From JAEUJM01 sp041908445 (lineage in GTDB: Bacteria; Actinomycetota; Acidimicrobiia; Acidimicrobiales; DATDAH01), in assembly GCA_041908445.1 (NCBI GenBank), contig JAYRFK010000110.1:8458-72457 (forward strand): DNA of 64,000 bases, given 5' to 3'. This document shows, in pieces, positions 34,051-41,933 of this stretch. Positions within the stretch are counted from its first letter, which is position 1, and each line of letters opens with the position of its first letter. Position numbers and translations under genes: made by a program. The notes under the pieces were generated by a model. The model did not search any database. It saw only the letters and a program-made list of their open reading frames with translations, and was not told where the DNA came from.

Positions 34051-34221
34051 TCAGCCCTCGGGCCGGATGAACTCGTAGCGCCACCGCTCCGGTGGGCCGT
34101 CATCGACGAGGACGTACACGCCCCCGCGCTCCTCGATCTCGAGGGGTGGTGGATACCGGACGAGTCGACTTGTCGACGGTCCGCCATCGCAGGCAATCAG
34201 CATCCGGTCGCCGTCCTGCAC
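34051..34221 (-). CDS. Small conserved-looking protein
   Basis: A 56-residue acidic protein containing MLIACDGGPSTSRLVRYPPP, LEIEERGGVYVLVDDGPP and RWRYEFIRPEG. Its compact composition, with alternate strand-like segments and no low complexity, looks like a real small domain; I have an impression of similar actinobacterial proteins but assign no function. Start is GTG 34221 or ATG 34203. It lies downstream of the hydrolase gene at 34274 on the same strand. Confidence 0.5.
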   Translation of the reverse strand: MQDGDRMLIACDGGPSTSRLVRYPPPLEIEERGGVYVLVDDGPPERWRYEFIRPEG

Positions 34222-34273
34222 GGCATCATCATCGCTCGCGTCGACCCGGAACGCCGGCTCGGCAGCGGGTGCT

Positions 34274-34921
34274 TCAGGCCAGGAGCAGCTCGGCAAGTCC
34301 GACGGGGTTGGCGAGCGCCGGAAGATGACCCGCGGCGACGTGCTCCGGCTCCACGCCGAGGCGGTCACGGATGAGTCGGTCCATGAAGGCGACTGGGAAG
34401 AAGCGGTCGTTCGTCGCCGCGATCCCTCGCGTCGGGATCGCCGGCAGGGCCGGGAGCGGGAACGGGTCTGTCATGACGCGGTCAGCCTGCTCGGGCTCGC
34501 CTCGATCCAGCGCCTCCTGAAGCACGCTCGGCGGGAGGTCGTGGAGGAAATGCTCCATGGCGTCCATCTCTTGGCCGCCCCATACGTCGTGGAAGCCGCT
34601 GGTGGCCCACCAATCGCCGGCCGTCTCGCCTGGCTTCGGGATCATGGCGGCGACGAAGACGAGCATGGCCGCGCCGAGACGCTCGGCGACGACGGGAGCG
34701 GTGAACCCTCCGAGCGACTGCCCGACGACCACCGCGTCACCCTCGGGCGGGCCGACGGCGTCGAGCGCGGCGGCAACGTAGGCGTCGAGTCCGGCGTCGG
34801 GGTCGCCCGCGGGCAGACCGACAGGGACGGCGCGGTGCCCGGCTGCCTCGAGCAGCGGACCGACGAGGTGCCAGTACCAGGCGTCCCCGCCCGCACCCGG
34901 TAGGAGTACGTAGGTGGCCAT
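34274..34921 (-). CDS. Alpha/beta hydrolase, salicylate esterase/EstC-like
   Basis: A 215-residue alpha/beta hydrolase: TYVLLPGAGGDAWYWHLVGP at the N-terminus, VVVGQSLGGFTAPVVAERL with the nucleophile, IAATNDRFFPVAF with the acid region, and AGHLPALANPVGLAELLL with the His. The pattern matches small esterases of the MES/HNL-like group and many actinobacterial proteins. ATG 34921 (MATYVLLPG) is chosen because the fold starts there. Codon use is slightly less GC-biased than in neighbours, in line with an accessory region. Substrate unknown. Confidence 0.82.
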   Translation of the reverse strand: MATYVLLPGAGGDAWYWHLVGPLLEAAGHRAVPVGLPAGDPDAGLDAYVAAALDAVGPPEGDAVVVGQSLGGFTAPVVAERLGAAMLVFVAAMIPKPGETAGDWWATSGFHDVWGGQEMDAMEHFLHDLPPSVLQEALDRGEPEQADRVMTDPFPLPALPAIPTRGIAATNDRFFPVAFMDRLIRDRLGVEPEHVAAGHLPALANPVGLAELLLA

Positions 34922-35180
34922 GCAGGTCGGACGGTAGGCGCTGCCTCGATTCATCGGTCCCGGTCGAACCGCTGGCCTCCGAAGGCGGGACGAGTCGTCG
35001 CTTGACCTGTCACCTGCCGCTGGATCCAAGAGGGGCGCTCTGACTGTGCCGCGGCTCGCCGGTGTGGTCGGAATCTCCGCGGATCTGCCGAACAGCGCTC
35101 CCGGTCATCGCCTCTTGCGAGATTGCGCTGGGACCGCTTTCCTGGGGGCGGGAAGGCATCGAGCGAGCGCGAGGTGACGT
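34922..35180. other. Intergenic stretch, no gene seen
   Basis: About 260 bases without a supportable reading frame. Lower GC than the surroundings. It should contain the promoters of the divergent hydrolase (34921) and the small Gly-zipper protein (35181). No clear repeat was found. Confidence 0.5.
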
Positions 35181-35354
35181 GTGGTCGATACGCAGAGAAG
35201 CTCAGATCGGCTGGCAATATTCATCTCGGTCGGTTCCGGACTTGGCGCAACGGTCGGTGTTCTTGTCGGCGACGGACCCGGCATCGCAATTGGGGCTGGA
35301 ATCGGTGCATTCCTGGGCGTTGCCGCGGATGCCATGACGAAGCGCCGCACGTAA
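35181..35354 (+). CDS. Small glycine-zipper membrane protein
   Basis: A 57-residue protein starting at GTG 35181 with GAGG seven bases upstream, reading MVDTQRSSDRLAIFISVGSG, then alternating Gly residues in LGATVGVLVGDGPGIAIGAG, and ending AFLGVAADAMTKRRT. The Gly-x3-Gly spacing over a hydrophobic stretch is typical of glycine-zipper proteins that insert into membranes. Codon use has more A/T at third positions than any neighbouring gene, suggesting acquisition. No partner is evident. Confidence 0.62.
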   Translation: MVDTQRSSDRLAIFISVGSGLGATVGVLVGDGPGIAIGAGIGAFLGVAADAMTKRRT

Positions 35355-35447
35355 CGTGCATCCTCTTGACGTTCTGCCGCGCAGAGAGTGCCGCTTGCGG
35401 GCGTTCTCGCAACGACGCTGGTCTGGCGGTTGCTGTCGGCCGCGTCG

Positions 35448-35463
35448 GCGTTCAGGTGAACGC
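35448..35463. repeat. Class F palindrome, copy 1
   Basis: GCGTTCAGGTGAACGC is palindromic except for its two central bases. It lies just past the 3' end of the broken HNH gene. The same palindrome recurs twice at the other side of that gene (36165-36206). Confidence 0.75.
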
Positions 35464-35474
35464 CAGCGGCGACG

Positions 35475-36078
35475 TCAGCTCAGGGGGTTGCCGCTGTTGA
35501 GGACGGCGATGGTGAAGGAGAGGTCGTCGGGGCGGAGGGGGTGCCGTCCCTGTCGCAGAGGATGATGTCGGGGCCGATGTGGAGTTGGCGGAGCTGGTTG
35601 GTGGTGGGGAGGTCGGGCCCGGTGGGTGGGTTGGGGGTGGTGTCGGTGAGGGGTGCTCTGCCGGGGCGGTGGATGATGACCTCGCCAAGAGGAGCTCGAC
35701 GCGGTAGCCGGCTTCGTGGACGAGGCGGTGGTGGAACGGGCAGAGGGTGAGGAGGCTGTCGAGGTGGTTGGGGCCGTTGTGGGCGCGGTGGACGCTGTGG
35801 TGGGCGTGGACCTTGCCGGTGCTGCCGCAGCCGGGGATGCGGCAGCAGCTGTGGTCTCGGGCGGCGAGGTCGCGGCGGAGCCGGGGTGGGAGGGACGAGG
35901 CGGCGTTGGTGGTGGCGGGGGAGAGGTTGGCGGAGCCGTCGAGGTGGCAGGCGCCCTCCGCGTCGTGGTCGAGGGTGTCGGCGTCGACGTGCACGACCAC
36001 GGTCGCAGGAGTGGGAGTGGTGCCGGCGCAGATGGCGACGAGGGCGTCGGCCTGGCGGGCGGCGGTGGTGACAGGCAT
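35475..36078 (-). pseudogene. Broken DUF222/HNH endonuclease gene
   Basis: The minus strand encodes the C-terminal part of a DUF222-type HNH endonuclease: end of the DUF222 domain (QADALVAICAG, TVVVHVDADTL), then DLAARDHSCCRIPGCGSTGK, HAHHSVHRAHNGPNHLDSLL and LCPFHHRLVHEAGYRVEL. The usual large N-terminal part is absent, about 20 residues before the HNH core are missing, and the frame changes near 35690 (continuing GEVIIHRPGRAPLTD) and again near the end (RPDDLSFTIAVLNSGNPLS). The gene is therefore truncated and frameshifted. Such genes are multi-copy in actinobacteria and often decay. Confidence 0.8.
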
Positions 36079-36164
36079 GGACGGACCTCCCGGGAGGGTC
36101 GAACGGACGTTCCCGTTCTCCCCACCCCCACCGACAAGAATCCCGACGTCGATGGATGCCTCCG

Positions 36165-36206
36165 GCGTTCACCTGAACGCACCCGCAGCGACGTTCAGGT
36201 GAACGC
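36165..36206. repeat. Class F hairpin, copies 2 and 3
   Basis: GCGTTCACCTGAACG (36165-36179) and CGTTCAGGTGAACGC (36192-36206) form a perfect 15-base inverted repeat with a 12-base loop. Each arm is itself nearly palindromic. It lies exactly at the junction between the broken HNH gene and the broken EamA gene. Confidence 0.85.
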
Positions 36207-36394
36207 CGCGCCCCGAGCGGGTCTCTGAGCGGCCCCTGGGGTGGGAGAGGGAGCACGGCCAGCGCCGCGCCGACGTAGAGCAGACCGGCGAGCAGGAGCG
36301 TCGGGACGTCGGCGGCGAGGACGGACGCGGCGGGCGTGGAGGCGCCGAACAACACCGCAGCAGCTGCGCAACGCAGGGCACCGGTCCGATGCAC
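36207..36394 (-). pseudogene. N-terminal fragment of an EamA/DMT-family transporter
   Basis: From GTG 36394 the minus strand reads TGALRCAAAAVLFGASTPAA, SVLAADVPTLLLAGLLYVGA and ALAVLPLPPQGPL: the first two membrane helices of an EamA (drug/metabolite) transporter, whose family is near 290 residues. Similarity ends where the class F hairpin begins, and no rest of the gene is found. It appears to be a gene cut by rearrangement at that hairpin. Confidence 0.7.
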
Positions 36395-36523
36395 GGCCCA
36401 CTCTGGCACGGGCGCGCCGGCCACCTCGCCACCGCCCACCCGAGACCGCCGCTCGACCCCGGCGCCGCCGACACCCCCACGTTGGGTGCATGGACATCAG
36501 TGCCAGGGGGTAGCAACAGGCCC

Positions 36524-36751
36524 GTGTTCGGATCGCTGTACTGCGGCATGGTCGGCTGCCGGTGGGAGAACCGCCGGGGCTACGACTGGTGCCCGCGCTG
36601 CCAGGCGGTGTCGTGGCACGTCGTCCACGGGCCCCGGCGGCGCCGGACCCTGCAGACGTCGGTCCTGGCCGTCGCCGCGCTCCCGGCGGCGCTGCTGAGC
36701 TGGGCGGGTGCCCACGAGGGCTCCGACCTCTTCGCCGACGAGATCGCCTGA
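36524..36751 (+). CDS. Small zinc-ribbon-like membrane protein
   Basis: A 75-residue protein from GTG 36524. The N-terminal half has paired cysteines (YCGMVGC and WCPRC) that could form a zinc ribbon, a basic segment GPRRRRTLQTS, and then one hydrophobic helix, VLAVAALPAALLSWAGA. Longer upstream reading is possible but looks non-coding. Not a family I recognise. It precedes a convergent zinc-ribbon/DUF4190 protein of similar design, which may be coincidence. Confidence 0.5.
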   Translation: MFGSLYCGMVGCRWENRRGYDWCPRCQAVSWHVVHGPRRRRTLQTSVLAVAALPAALLSWAGAHEGSDLFADEIA

Positions 36752-36814
36752 CCGGACGTCCCCGGGGCGGGCCGGGCCGGCAGGCGGGGGGACGTGCCGG
36801 GCTCGTCACCCGGC

Positions 36815-37207
36815 CTACGTGCCGGAGGCCGTCACGACGAGCACACCGAGGGCGAAGCCGCCGACGGTGCCGAGGACCGCGACGACCATCGCCACGGCGC
36901 CGCGGGGCTCCTTCTTGGACAAGGCGATGCCGGCCAGCACCAGCGCCGCAGGGCCGAGCACGATGGGCAGGACCAGCAGGGCGATGCAACCCAGGGCGAT
37001 GGCCCACGTCGAGAAGCGGTTGGCCGGCGCCGGCGGCGGCCCTGCCGGGGGCGGACCCCACGCGGGTGGCGCCAGGGGCCCGCTGGCGTGCGGCGGCGGG
37101 ACGTGGGAGAACGGCGCCGGCGGGGCGTCGGGGGCCACGGCGGCGCCGCAGGTCGAGCAGTAGCTGCGTCCCTCCTGCACCTCGTGCCCGCAGTTCCCGC
37201 AGGTCAT
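36815..37207 (-). CDS. Zinc-ribbon, DUF4190-type membrane protein
   Basis: A 130-residue protein. The N-terminus MTCGNCGHEVQEGRSYCSTC is a zinc ribbon of two CxxC pairs, followed by a Pro-rich linker and a DUF4190-like pair of membrane helices (STWAIALGCIALLVLPIVLG, AALVLAGIALSKKEPRGA, MVVAVLGTVGGFALG). Such proteins are widespread in actinobacteria and have no proven role. ATG 37207 puts the zinc ribbon at the very start. Divergent from the CBS protein. Confidence 0.78.
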   Translation of the reverse strand: MTCGNCGHEVQEGRSYCSTCGAAVAPDAPPAPFSHVPPPHASGPLAPPAWGPPPAGPPPAPANRFSTWAIALGCIALLVLPIVLGPAALVLAGIALSKKEPRGAVAMVVAVLGTVGGFALGVLVVTASGT

Positions 37208-37341
37208 CGTTCGCCTCCCGACCGGCCCTGCGCCGGATCGTACCGGCCCCACCGGGGGGCGCCGCCGGTTGCGTCCGCACCCCCCGGGGTCACCTACGCT
37301 CGCCTTCCGCTCCCGAACCCCCGCCGCAGGAGGCCCTCCCC

Positions 37342-37731
37342 ATGACCCAGTCCGGACCCGACGACGCCGTGCGCGACCTCGTGCACCGGGGCACCGTGAC
37401 GGTGCCGCCGGCAGCGACGCTGCGTGACGCCGCGGTGGTGATGGAGCGGGAGGAGGTGGGCGCCGTGGTGGTCGTGGCCGAGGGCCGGGCCGCCGGCGTG
37501 CTGTCCGAGCGCGACATCGTCCGCGCCGTCGCCAACGGGGAGGACGTGGACGACGTCCGCGCCGAGGACGTCATGGCGGTGGACGTGGTCACCATCGGCC
37601 TCGACGCCACCGTCACCGAGGCGGCCGACGTCATGGAGGCGGGCAACATCCGCCACCTGCCCGTCACCGACGACGACAAGGTCGTCGGCATGGTGTCGAT
37701 CCGCGACATCCTCGCCGCACACCGCGCCTGA
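37342..37731 (+). CDS. CBS-domain pair protein
   Basis: A 129-residue protein made entirely of two CBS motifs (about residues 12-62 and 70-125), which fold as a Bateman module that binds adenosyl nucleotides. Visible: TVTVPPAATLRDAAVVMERE, GVLSERDIVRAVANGED, VVTIGLDATVTEAADVMEAG, and LPVTDDDKVVGMVSIRDIL. AGGAGG lies nine bases before ATG 37342. It stands alone, so the process it controls is not indicated. Confidence 0.9.
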   Translation: MTQSGPDDAVRDLVHRGTVTVPPAATLRDAAVVMEREEVGAVVVVAEGRAAGVLSERDIVRAVANGEDVDDVRAEDVMAVDVVTIGLDATVTEAADVMEAGNIRHLPVTDDDKVVGMVSIRDILAAHRA

Positions 37732-37762
37732 GGCGCGAGCCGCCGCTCGGGCGAGCCGAGGG

Positions 37763-39022
37763 TCAGGTCCCGGGCTGCTCCACCCGGGACACCCCGGTGA
37801 AGGTCAGGACGTAGAGCTCACCGTCGGGGCCCTGTCCGAACGAGACCAGGGTGTTGTCGGTGACGGCATCGCCGAGGTCGCCGATCACCGAGGACCCGTC
37901 CGGGCTCATGCTCGACAGCGTGCCCGTGCAGAAGTCGCCGAACACGTACTGGCCGACGAGGCCCGGGATGGCGCTGCCCCGGTACACGTACCCGCCGATG
38001 ATCGAGCAGCCTGTGATGCCGCTCGGCGACGGCGGGCTGTTGTCGTGGGGGTAGGCGAAGGTCGGTGCGGTGTGGTTGCCGGGCACGTGTGTGTTCCCGT
38101 TGAAGGTGTCGGGTCCCTCCATCAGGCTCCAGCCCAGGTTCGCGCCGCGGCCTCGGGCGTTCGGCCCGCTGTTCGGGAGCACGTCGACCTCCTCCCAGAC
38201 GTCCTGGCCGACATCGGCCACGATGAGGTCCCCGGTCTGGGCGTCGAACGAGAACCGCCACGGGTTGCGCACGCCGTAGAGCCAGATCTCCGGGCGGCGG
38301 GGCGCCTGGCCCACGTACGGGTTCGTGGGCGGCGACCGGTACGGGCGGGTCGCGGTCGGCGCCGGGTTGATGCGCAGGATCTTGCCGAGCAGCACCTGGC
38401 GGTTCTGGCCGTTCCCGTTGGGGTCGTTGGCGCCGCCGCCGTCGCCCACGGCGATGTAGAGCTTGCCGTCGGGGCCGAAGGCGATGTCCCCGCCGTTGTG
38501 GTTGCCGAAGGGCTGGTGGCGGATGCTCAGCACCTTGCGCCGTGACCCCGGCACGATCTGGGGCACCCCGTCGACGTCCTCGACGGTGTACTCGACGATC
38601 CGCAGGTTGCCCCGGATGTTGGTGTGGTCGAGGTACAGCCGGTCACCGGTCGGGTTGAAGGTCATCCCGAGCAGCCCCCCCTCGCCGTCGGTGCCCGTGA
38701 AGCCCGAGATGTCGAGCAGCGGGGTCGGGTCCAGGGTGACGGTGTCGCCGCTGACCTCGAGGTGGCGGACCTGGCCGGCGCGCGTGGCGACGAAGAGGTC
38801 GTCGCTACCGGGCCACGTCGCCATGGCGATGGCGCCCGGCAGCGACACGACCGGCGCGAGGGCGATGACGGGACCGCCCTCGGGGGGAGCCTCCTGCGCG
38901 CCGCTGGGCGCCGTCCCGGTCAGGGCCAGCGTGGCCGCGGCGGTGGCCGCGACGAGCGCGGCGCCGAGGCGTCGGGACGTCGTGCGGTGCGTGCGGGCGT
39001 GCGGGTTCCGGCCGTGCGACAT
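37763..39022 (-). CDS. Exported PQQ-dependent sugar dehydrogenase-like protein, paralogue 1
   Basis: A 419-residue exported six-bladed beta-propeller of the soluble aldose (glucose/sorbosone) dehydrogenase family. A signal peptide (LGAALVAATAAATLALTGTA) is followed by VVSLPGAIAMATWPGSDDLF, EGGLLGMTFNPTGDRLYLDH, HNGGDIAFGPDGKLYIAVGD, LLGKILRINPAP, YGVRNPWRFSFDAQTGDL and GANLGWSLMEG, the usual PQQ/calcium-site segments. ATG 39022 chosen; a start nine residues upstream is possible. It is 37 bases from paralogue 2 on the same strand. Sugar substrate unknown. Confidence 0.87.
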   Translation of the reverse strand: MSHGRNPHARTHRTTSRRLGAALVAATAAATLALTGTAPSGAQEAPPEGGPVIALAPVVSLPGAIAMATWPGSDDLFVATRAGQVRHLEVSGDTVTLDPTPLLDISGFTGTDGEGGLLGMTFNPTGDRLYLDHTNIRGNLRIVEYTVEDVDGVPQIVPGSRRKVLSIRHQPFGNHNGGDIAFGPDGKLYIAVGDGGGANDPNGNGQNRQVLLGKILRINPAPTATRPYRSPPTNPYVGQAPRRPEIWLYGVRNPWRFSFDAQTGDLIVADVGQDVWEEVDVLPNSGPNARGRGANLGWSLMEGPDTFNGNTHVPGNHTAPTFAYPHDNSPPSPSGITGCSIIGGYVYRGSAIPGLVGQYVFGDFCTGTLSSMSPDGSSVIGDLGDAVTDNTLVSFGQGPDGELYVLTFTGVSRVEQPGT

Positions 39023-39059
39023 GGGGGCCAGCCTACGCGTGGCCCCCACGTCGACCCCG

Positions 39060-40298
39060 CTAGGGAACGTTCGGATCGAGCCGGGAGACGGTGCCGTTGC
39101 CCAGGAGCGCGTACAGCTCGCCGTCGGGGCCCTGCCCGAACGACTGGAGCTGGCCCGCCGGGATGCTCACCCCGATGCTGCCGATCGACGTGGTCTCACG
39201 CGGGCCGCCGACGACGATCCCCCCGACCCGGCCGGAGCAGCGGTCGGCGTACAGGTAGGTGCCCTGCAGGGACGGGATCGCGGCGCCGCGGTAGACGTAG
39301 CCACCCATGATGGCGCACTCGCCGCCCTGGTGGGGATAGGTGAAGGTGGGCCGGGTGTGGTTGTTGGGCTCCCTGGCGCCGTTGAACGGGGCCGTGCCCT
39401 CCATGCGGATCCAGCCGAGGTTGGCGCCGCGACCGGCGTTGAGGCCGTCGCTGTCCGCCAGCAGCACGTTCAGCTCCTCCTGGGCGTGCTCGCCCACGTC
39501 GGGCAGGTAGAGGTCGCCGGTGGCCGAGTCGAACGAGAACCGCCACGGGTTGCGCAGGCCGTAGGCCCAGACCTCGGCGCGGCGGGGGGACTGGCCCACG
39601 AACGGGTTGCCGAGCGGGTTGCGGTACGGGCGGGTGGCGCTGGCCCGCGGGTTGATGCGCAGGATCTTGCCCAGCAGCGAGGTGCGGTCCTGGGCGGGGT
39701 TGACCACGTCCGGGACGTCGTCGTTCGGGTCGTCGATGGCGACGTTGTCCCCGTCGCCGAGGGCCAGGTAGAGGCGCCCGTCGGGACCGAAGGCCACGTC
39801 ACCGCCCTTGTGGTAGGAGGGGGGCTGGCGCACCGCGAGCACGACCCGGCGGGTGCCGAGGTCGACCGTCGCACCGTCCATCGTGTACTCGACGAGGCGG
39901 TTGTCGACGTGGGCGTTCGTGTAGTGGACGTAGAGGCGCTCGCCCGTGGGGTCGAAGGCCAGCCCGAGCAGGCCGCCGCCCTCGCTCAGGCTGACGTACC
40001 CGCTGATGTCGAGCAGCGTCGTGACCGTCGCGGTGTCGCCGGTGACCGCGAGCTCCCGGACGAGGCCGCCGCGCTCGGCCACGAAGAGGTGGGTCGAACC
40101 GGTGCGGGTGGCGAGGGCGATCGGGCTCGTGAGCGTGGCGATCGGTGTCAGCGTGGCCGGCGCGACGCCCTCCGGCGCGGGCTGGGCCGCGGCCGGCCCG
40201 GTGGGGAGCACCGCGGCGGTGCCGAGCAGCGCCACGGCCAGGCCGAGCGCCCGGAGGGTGTGGCGGGGGCGCGGGTGGGTAGAAGCACGAGCGGGCAT
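39060..40298 (-). CDS. Exported PQQ-dependent sugar dehydrogenase-like protein, paralogue 2
   Basis: A 412-residue paralogue of the preceding protein. Signal peptide HTLRALGLAVALLGTAAVLP, then EGGGLLGLAFDPTGERLYVH, HKGGDVAFGPDGRLYLALGD, SLLGKILRINPRASATRPYR, YGLRNPWRFSFDSATGDLYL, GANLGWIRMEGTAPFNGARE and SFGQGPDGELYALLG. Similarity along the full length indicates tandem duplication. Start ATG 40298. Acts outside the membrane, where PQQ would be supplied or scavenged; no pqq genes are in the window. A perfect palindrome lies 43 bases upstream. Confidence 0.87.
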   Translation of the reverse strand: MPARASTHPRPRHTLRALGLAVALLGTAAVLPTGPAAAQPAPEGVAPATLTPIATLTSPIALATRTGSTHLFVAERGGLVRELAVTGDTATVTTLLDISGYVSLSEGGGLLGLAFDPTGERLYVHYTNAHVDNRLVEYTMDGATVDLGTRRVVLAVRQPPSYHKGGDVAFGPDGRLYLALGDGDNVAIDDPNDDVPDVVNPAQDRTSLLGKILRINPRASATRPYRNPLGNPFVGQSPRRAEVWAYGLRNPWRFSFDSATGDLYLPDVGEHAQEELNVLLADSDGLNAGRGANLGWIRMEGTAPFNGAREPNNHTRPTFTYPHQGGECAIMGGYVYRGAAIPSLQGTYLYADRCSGRVGGIVVGGPRETTSIGSIGVSIPAGQLQSFGQGPDGELYALLGNGTVSRLDPNVP

Positions 40299-40340
40299 CG
40301 CAGCAGGTTAGGGCGAGCGGCCGGGGTGATCCGCGCGTGC

Positions 40341-40366
40341 GACATGTGTCACTTGTGACACATGTC
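40341..40366. promoter_or_regulatory. Perfect 26-base palindrome, probable operator
   Basis: GACATGTGTCAC (40341-40352), TT, then its complement (40355-40366). It contains TGTCAC-TT-GTGACA. It sits between the divergent sugar dehydrogenase and Rpf genes and could control either or both; half-sites look like those of TetR/GntR-type dimers or of CRP-like proteins, but no match is certain. At 40 percent AT it stands out from its surroundings. Confidence 0.65.
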
Positions 40367-40467
40367 CGTAACGAAACTGCAACATTTGGGGTCACAGCCG
40401 GGTAGCAAGGGAGCGCCCCAGCGGACGGGGCTGTCCCTGTACCCCCACAGGAGGTTCCCACCCCCTC

Positions 40468-40923
40468 GTGTCCCCCCTACGCCGCATCATCACCGTCGTC
40501 GCGCTCGTCGTGGCGGCGATGTCCGTGAGCGCTTCGTGCTCCGCCTCGCAGGTCCAGACCTGGTTCGCCGCCCGCGGCACCCCGGTCTCGGACGCCAAGG
40601 CGAACCAGATCGCCGAGTACCTGACGATCTGGGAGGCGCAGAACCGTGCGCTGCTCGCCTACCTGGCGGCGGTCCAGGCCTCCTCGGTCCCCAACGAGGC
40701 CGGCTGGGACCGCGTGGCGGCCTGCGAGTCCGGTGGCAACTGGGCCATCAACACGGGCAACGGCTACTACGGCGGACTGCAGTTCAGCCTGAGCACCTGG
40801 CGGGCCTACGGCGGCGCCGGCTACCCGAACCAGCAGAGCAAGGCGGAGCAGATCCGCGTGGCCGAGCGGGTCCGGACCCAGTCCGGCCTCGGCCACTGGC
40901 CGGTCTGCGGCTCGCGCTTCTAG
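40468..40923 (+). CDS. Resuscitation-promoting factor (Rpf/transglycosylase-like) domain protein
   Basis: A 151-residue exported muralytic protein. N-terminal signal peptide RIITVVALVVAAMSVSASCS, a helical middle part (ANQIAEYLTIWEAQNRALLA), and a C-terminal lysozyme-like Rpf domain, GWDRVAACESGGNWAINTGN and YYGGLQFSLSTWRAYGG with the catalytic Glu in CESGG. It would cleave peptidoglycan during growth resumption. GTG start 40468 with AGGAGG (40450-40455) upstream. Leader region from the palindrome to the start is about 100 bases. A strong hairpin follows the gene. Confidence 0.9.
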   Translation: MSPLRRIITVVALVVAAMSVSASCSASQVQTWFAARGTPVSDAKANQIAEYLTIWEAQNRALLAYLAAVQASSVPNEAGWDRVAACESGGNWAINTGNGYYGGLQFSLSTWRAYGGAGYPNQQSKAEQIRVAERVRTQSGLGHWPVCGSRF

Positions 40924-40960
40924 GCGACCCGACCGCCGGCCCCGCCGGCGACCGCTGCTC

Positions 40961-40996
40961 CGACGAGGGCCCCACCTGCGGGTGGGGCCCTCGTCG
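40961..40996 (+). terminator. Terminator hairpin after rpf
   Basis: CGACGAGGGCCCCACC (40961-40976) pairs perfectly with 40981-40996 around loop TGCG. A 16-base GC-rich stem 38 bases after the stop; no U-tract. Confidence 0.75.
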
Positions 40997-41114
40997 CGCC
41001 CGGGCTCGGATCGGCCCTTGCGACGGTGCGCCTCCCGTGGCAGCGTGCGCACGCTCCCCCCTGCACCCGCCGCCCGGCGCTCCCGCGCGCCGCGCCCAGC
41101 CAGGAGCCGTGCCC

Positions 41115-41876
41115 ATGGGGCCCACCACCGACCACGACGACAAGATCCTCGGGCGCGTCCGCGCCCTGCTGGCCAAGGCCGAGTCCACGCCCTACCCGGA
41201 GGAGGCCGAGGCCCTCACCGCCAAGGCGCAGGAGCTCATGGCCCGCCACTCCATCGACGCGGCCCTGGCGGCCGCAGGCGCCGATCCGAGCCACCGCGGC
41301 ACCCCCGAGCGCCGCCGCGTCGTGGTCCCCAACCCCTACGTGACGGCCAAGGTCCACCTGCTGAGCGTCGTGGCCCGCGCCAACCGCTGCGAGGCGGTCT
41401 GGATGAAGCACGAGCAGGTGGTGTTCCTGTTCGGCTACCCCGTCGACCTCGAGGCCGTGGACCTGCTGTTCACCTCGCTGCTCCTGCAGGCCACGGCCGC
41501 CGCCCTGTCGGCGGGCTCGCAGGTCGACGCCTGGGGCCGTTCGCGCACCCGCTCGTTCCGCTCCTCGTTCCTCGTGTCGTTCGCGGCGCGGATCGGCGAG
41601 CGCCTCGAGGAGGCGACCCGGCACGCCGTCGACGAGGCGGTCGCGGCGGGCGACGGGGCGGACGGTGGTGGTGGCGGCGGCGCCCTCCTGCCGGTGCTGG
41701 CCGACCGGGCCGAGTCGGTCCGGTCCGCCCGTGACGAGGCCTTCCCCCGCGTGCGGCGGACCACCACCCGGGTCACCAACGGCGCGGGCTGGCAGGCGGG
41801 TCGCGACGCCGCCGAGCGGGCCTCGCTCACCGGCCAGACCGAGGTGGGCGGCCGGCGCCGCGCCCTCGACCCCTGA
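41115..41876 (+). CDS. DUF2786 domain protein
   Basis: A 253-residue soluble protein with an N-terminal DUF2786 domain (KILGRVRALLAKAESTPYPE, EAEALTAKAQELMARHSID) and a C-terminal part typical of its actinobacterial and phage relatives (YVTAKVHLLSVVARANRCEA, LLFTSLLLQATAAAL, RSFRSSFLVSFAARIGERL). AGGAG lies eight bases before ATG 41115. The family has no known activity; related genes are common on plasmids and phages, but nothing else here suggests a mobile element. Confidence 0.82.
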   Translation: MGPTTDHDDKILGRVRALLAKAESTPYPEEAEALTAKAQELMARHSIDAALAAAGADPSHRGTPERRRVVVPNPYVTAKVHLLSVVARANRCEAVWMKHEQVVFLFGYPVDLEAVDLLFTSLLLQATAAALSAGSQVDAWGRSRTRSFRSSFLVSFAARIGERLEEATRHAVDEAVAAGDGADGGGGGGALLPVLADRAESVRSARDEAFPRVRRTTTRVTNGAGWQAGRDAAERASLTGQTEVGGRRRALDP

Positions 41877-41933
41877 CCACGCCGCCGGCGGCGCCCGGCG
41901 CAGCGCAGGGTCACGGCACCGGCACGGACCGGT

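Noticed and set aside
33471..34196. Frame with three repeats of NGIRTRVAT across the tRNA region
   Set aside because: It is the tRNA-Glu T arm and its partial copies read as protein on the minus strand.
40367..40467. Possible c-di-AMP (ydaO-type) riboswitch before rpf
   Set aside because: Such riboswitches are known before actinobacterial rpf genes, but the leader here is only about 100 bases and I could not recognise the conserved core. An Infernal search with the ydaO model would decide.
41115..41876. DUF2786 gene as a sign of a prophage or plasmid
   Set aside because: The family occurs on such elements, but codon use is like the host's and no other phage or plasmid genes are near.
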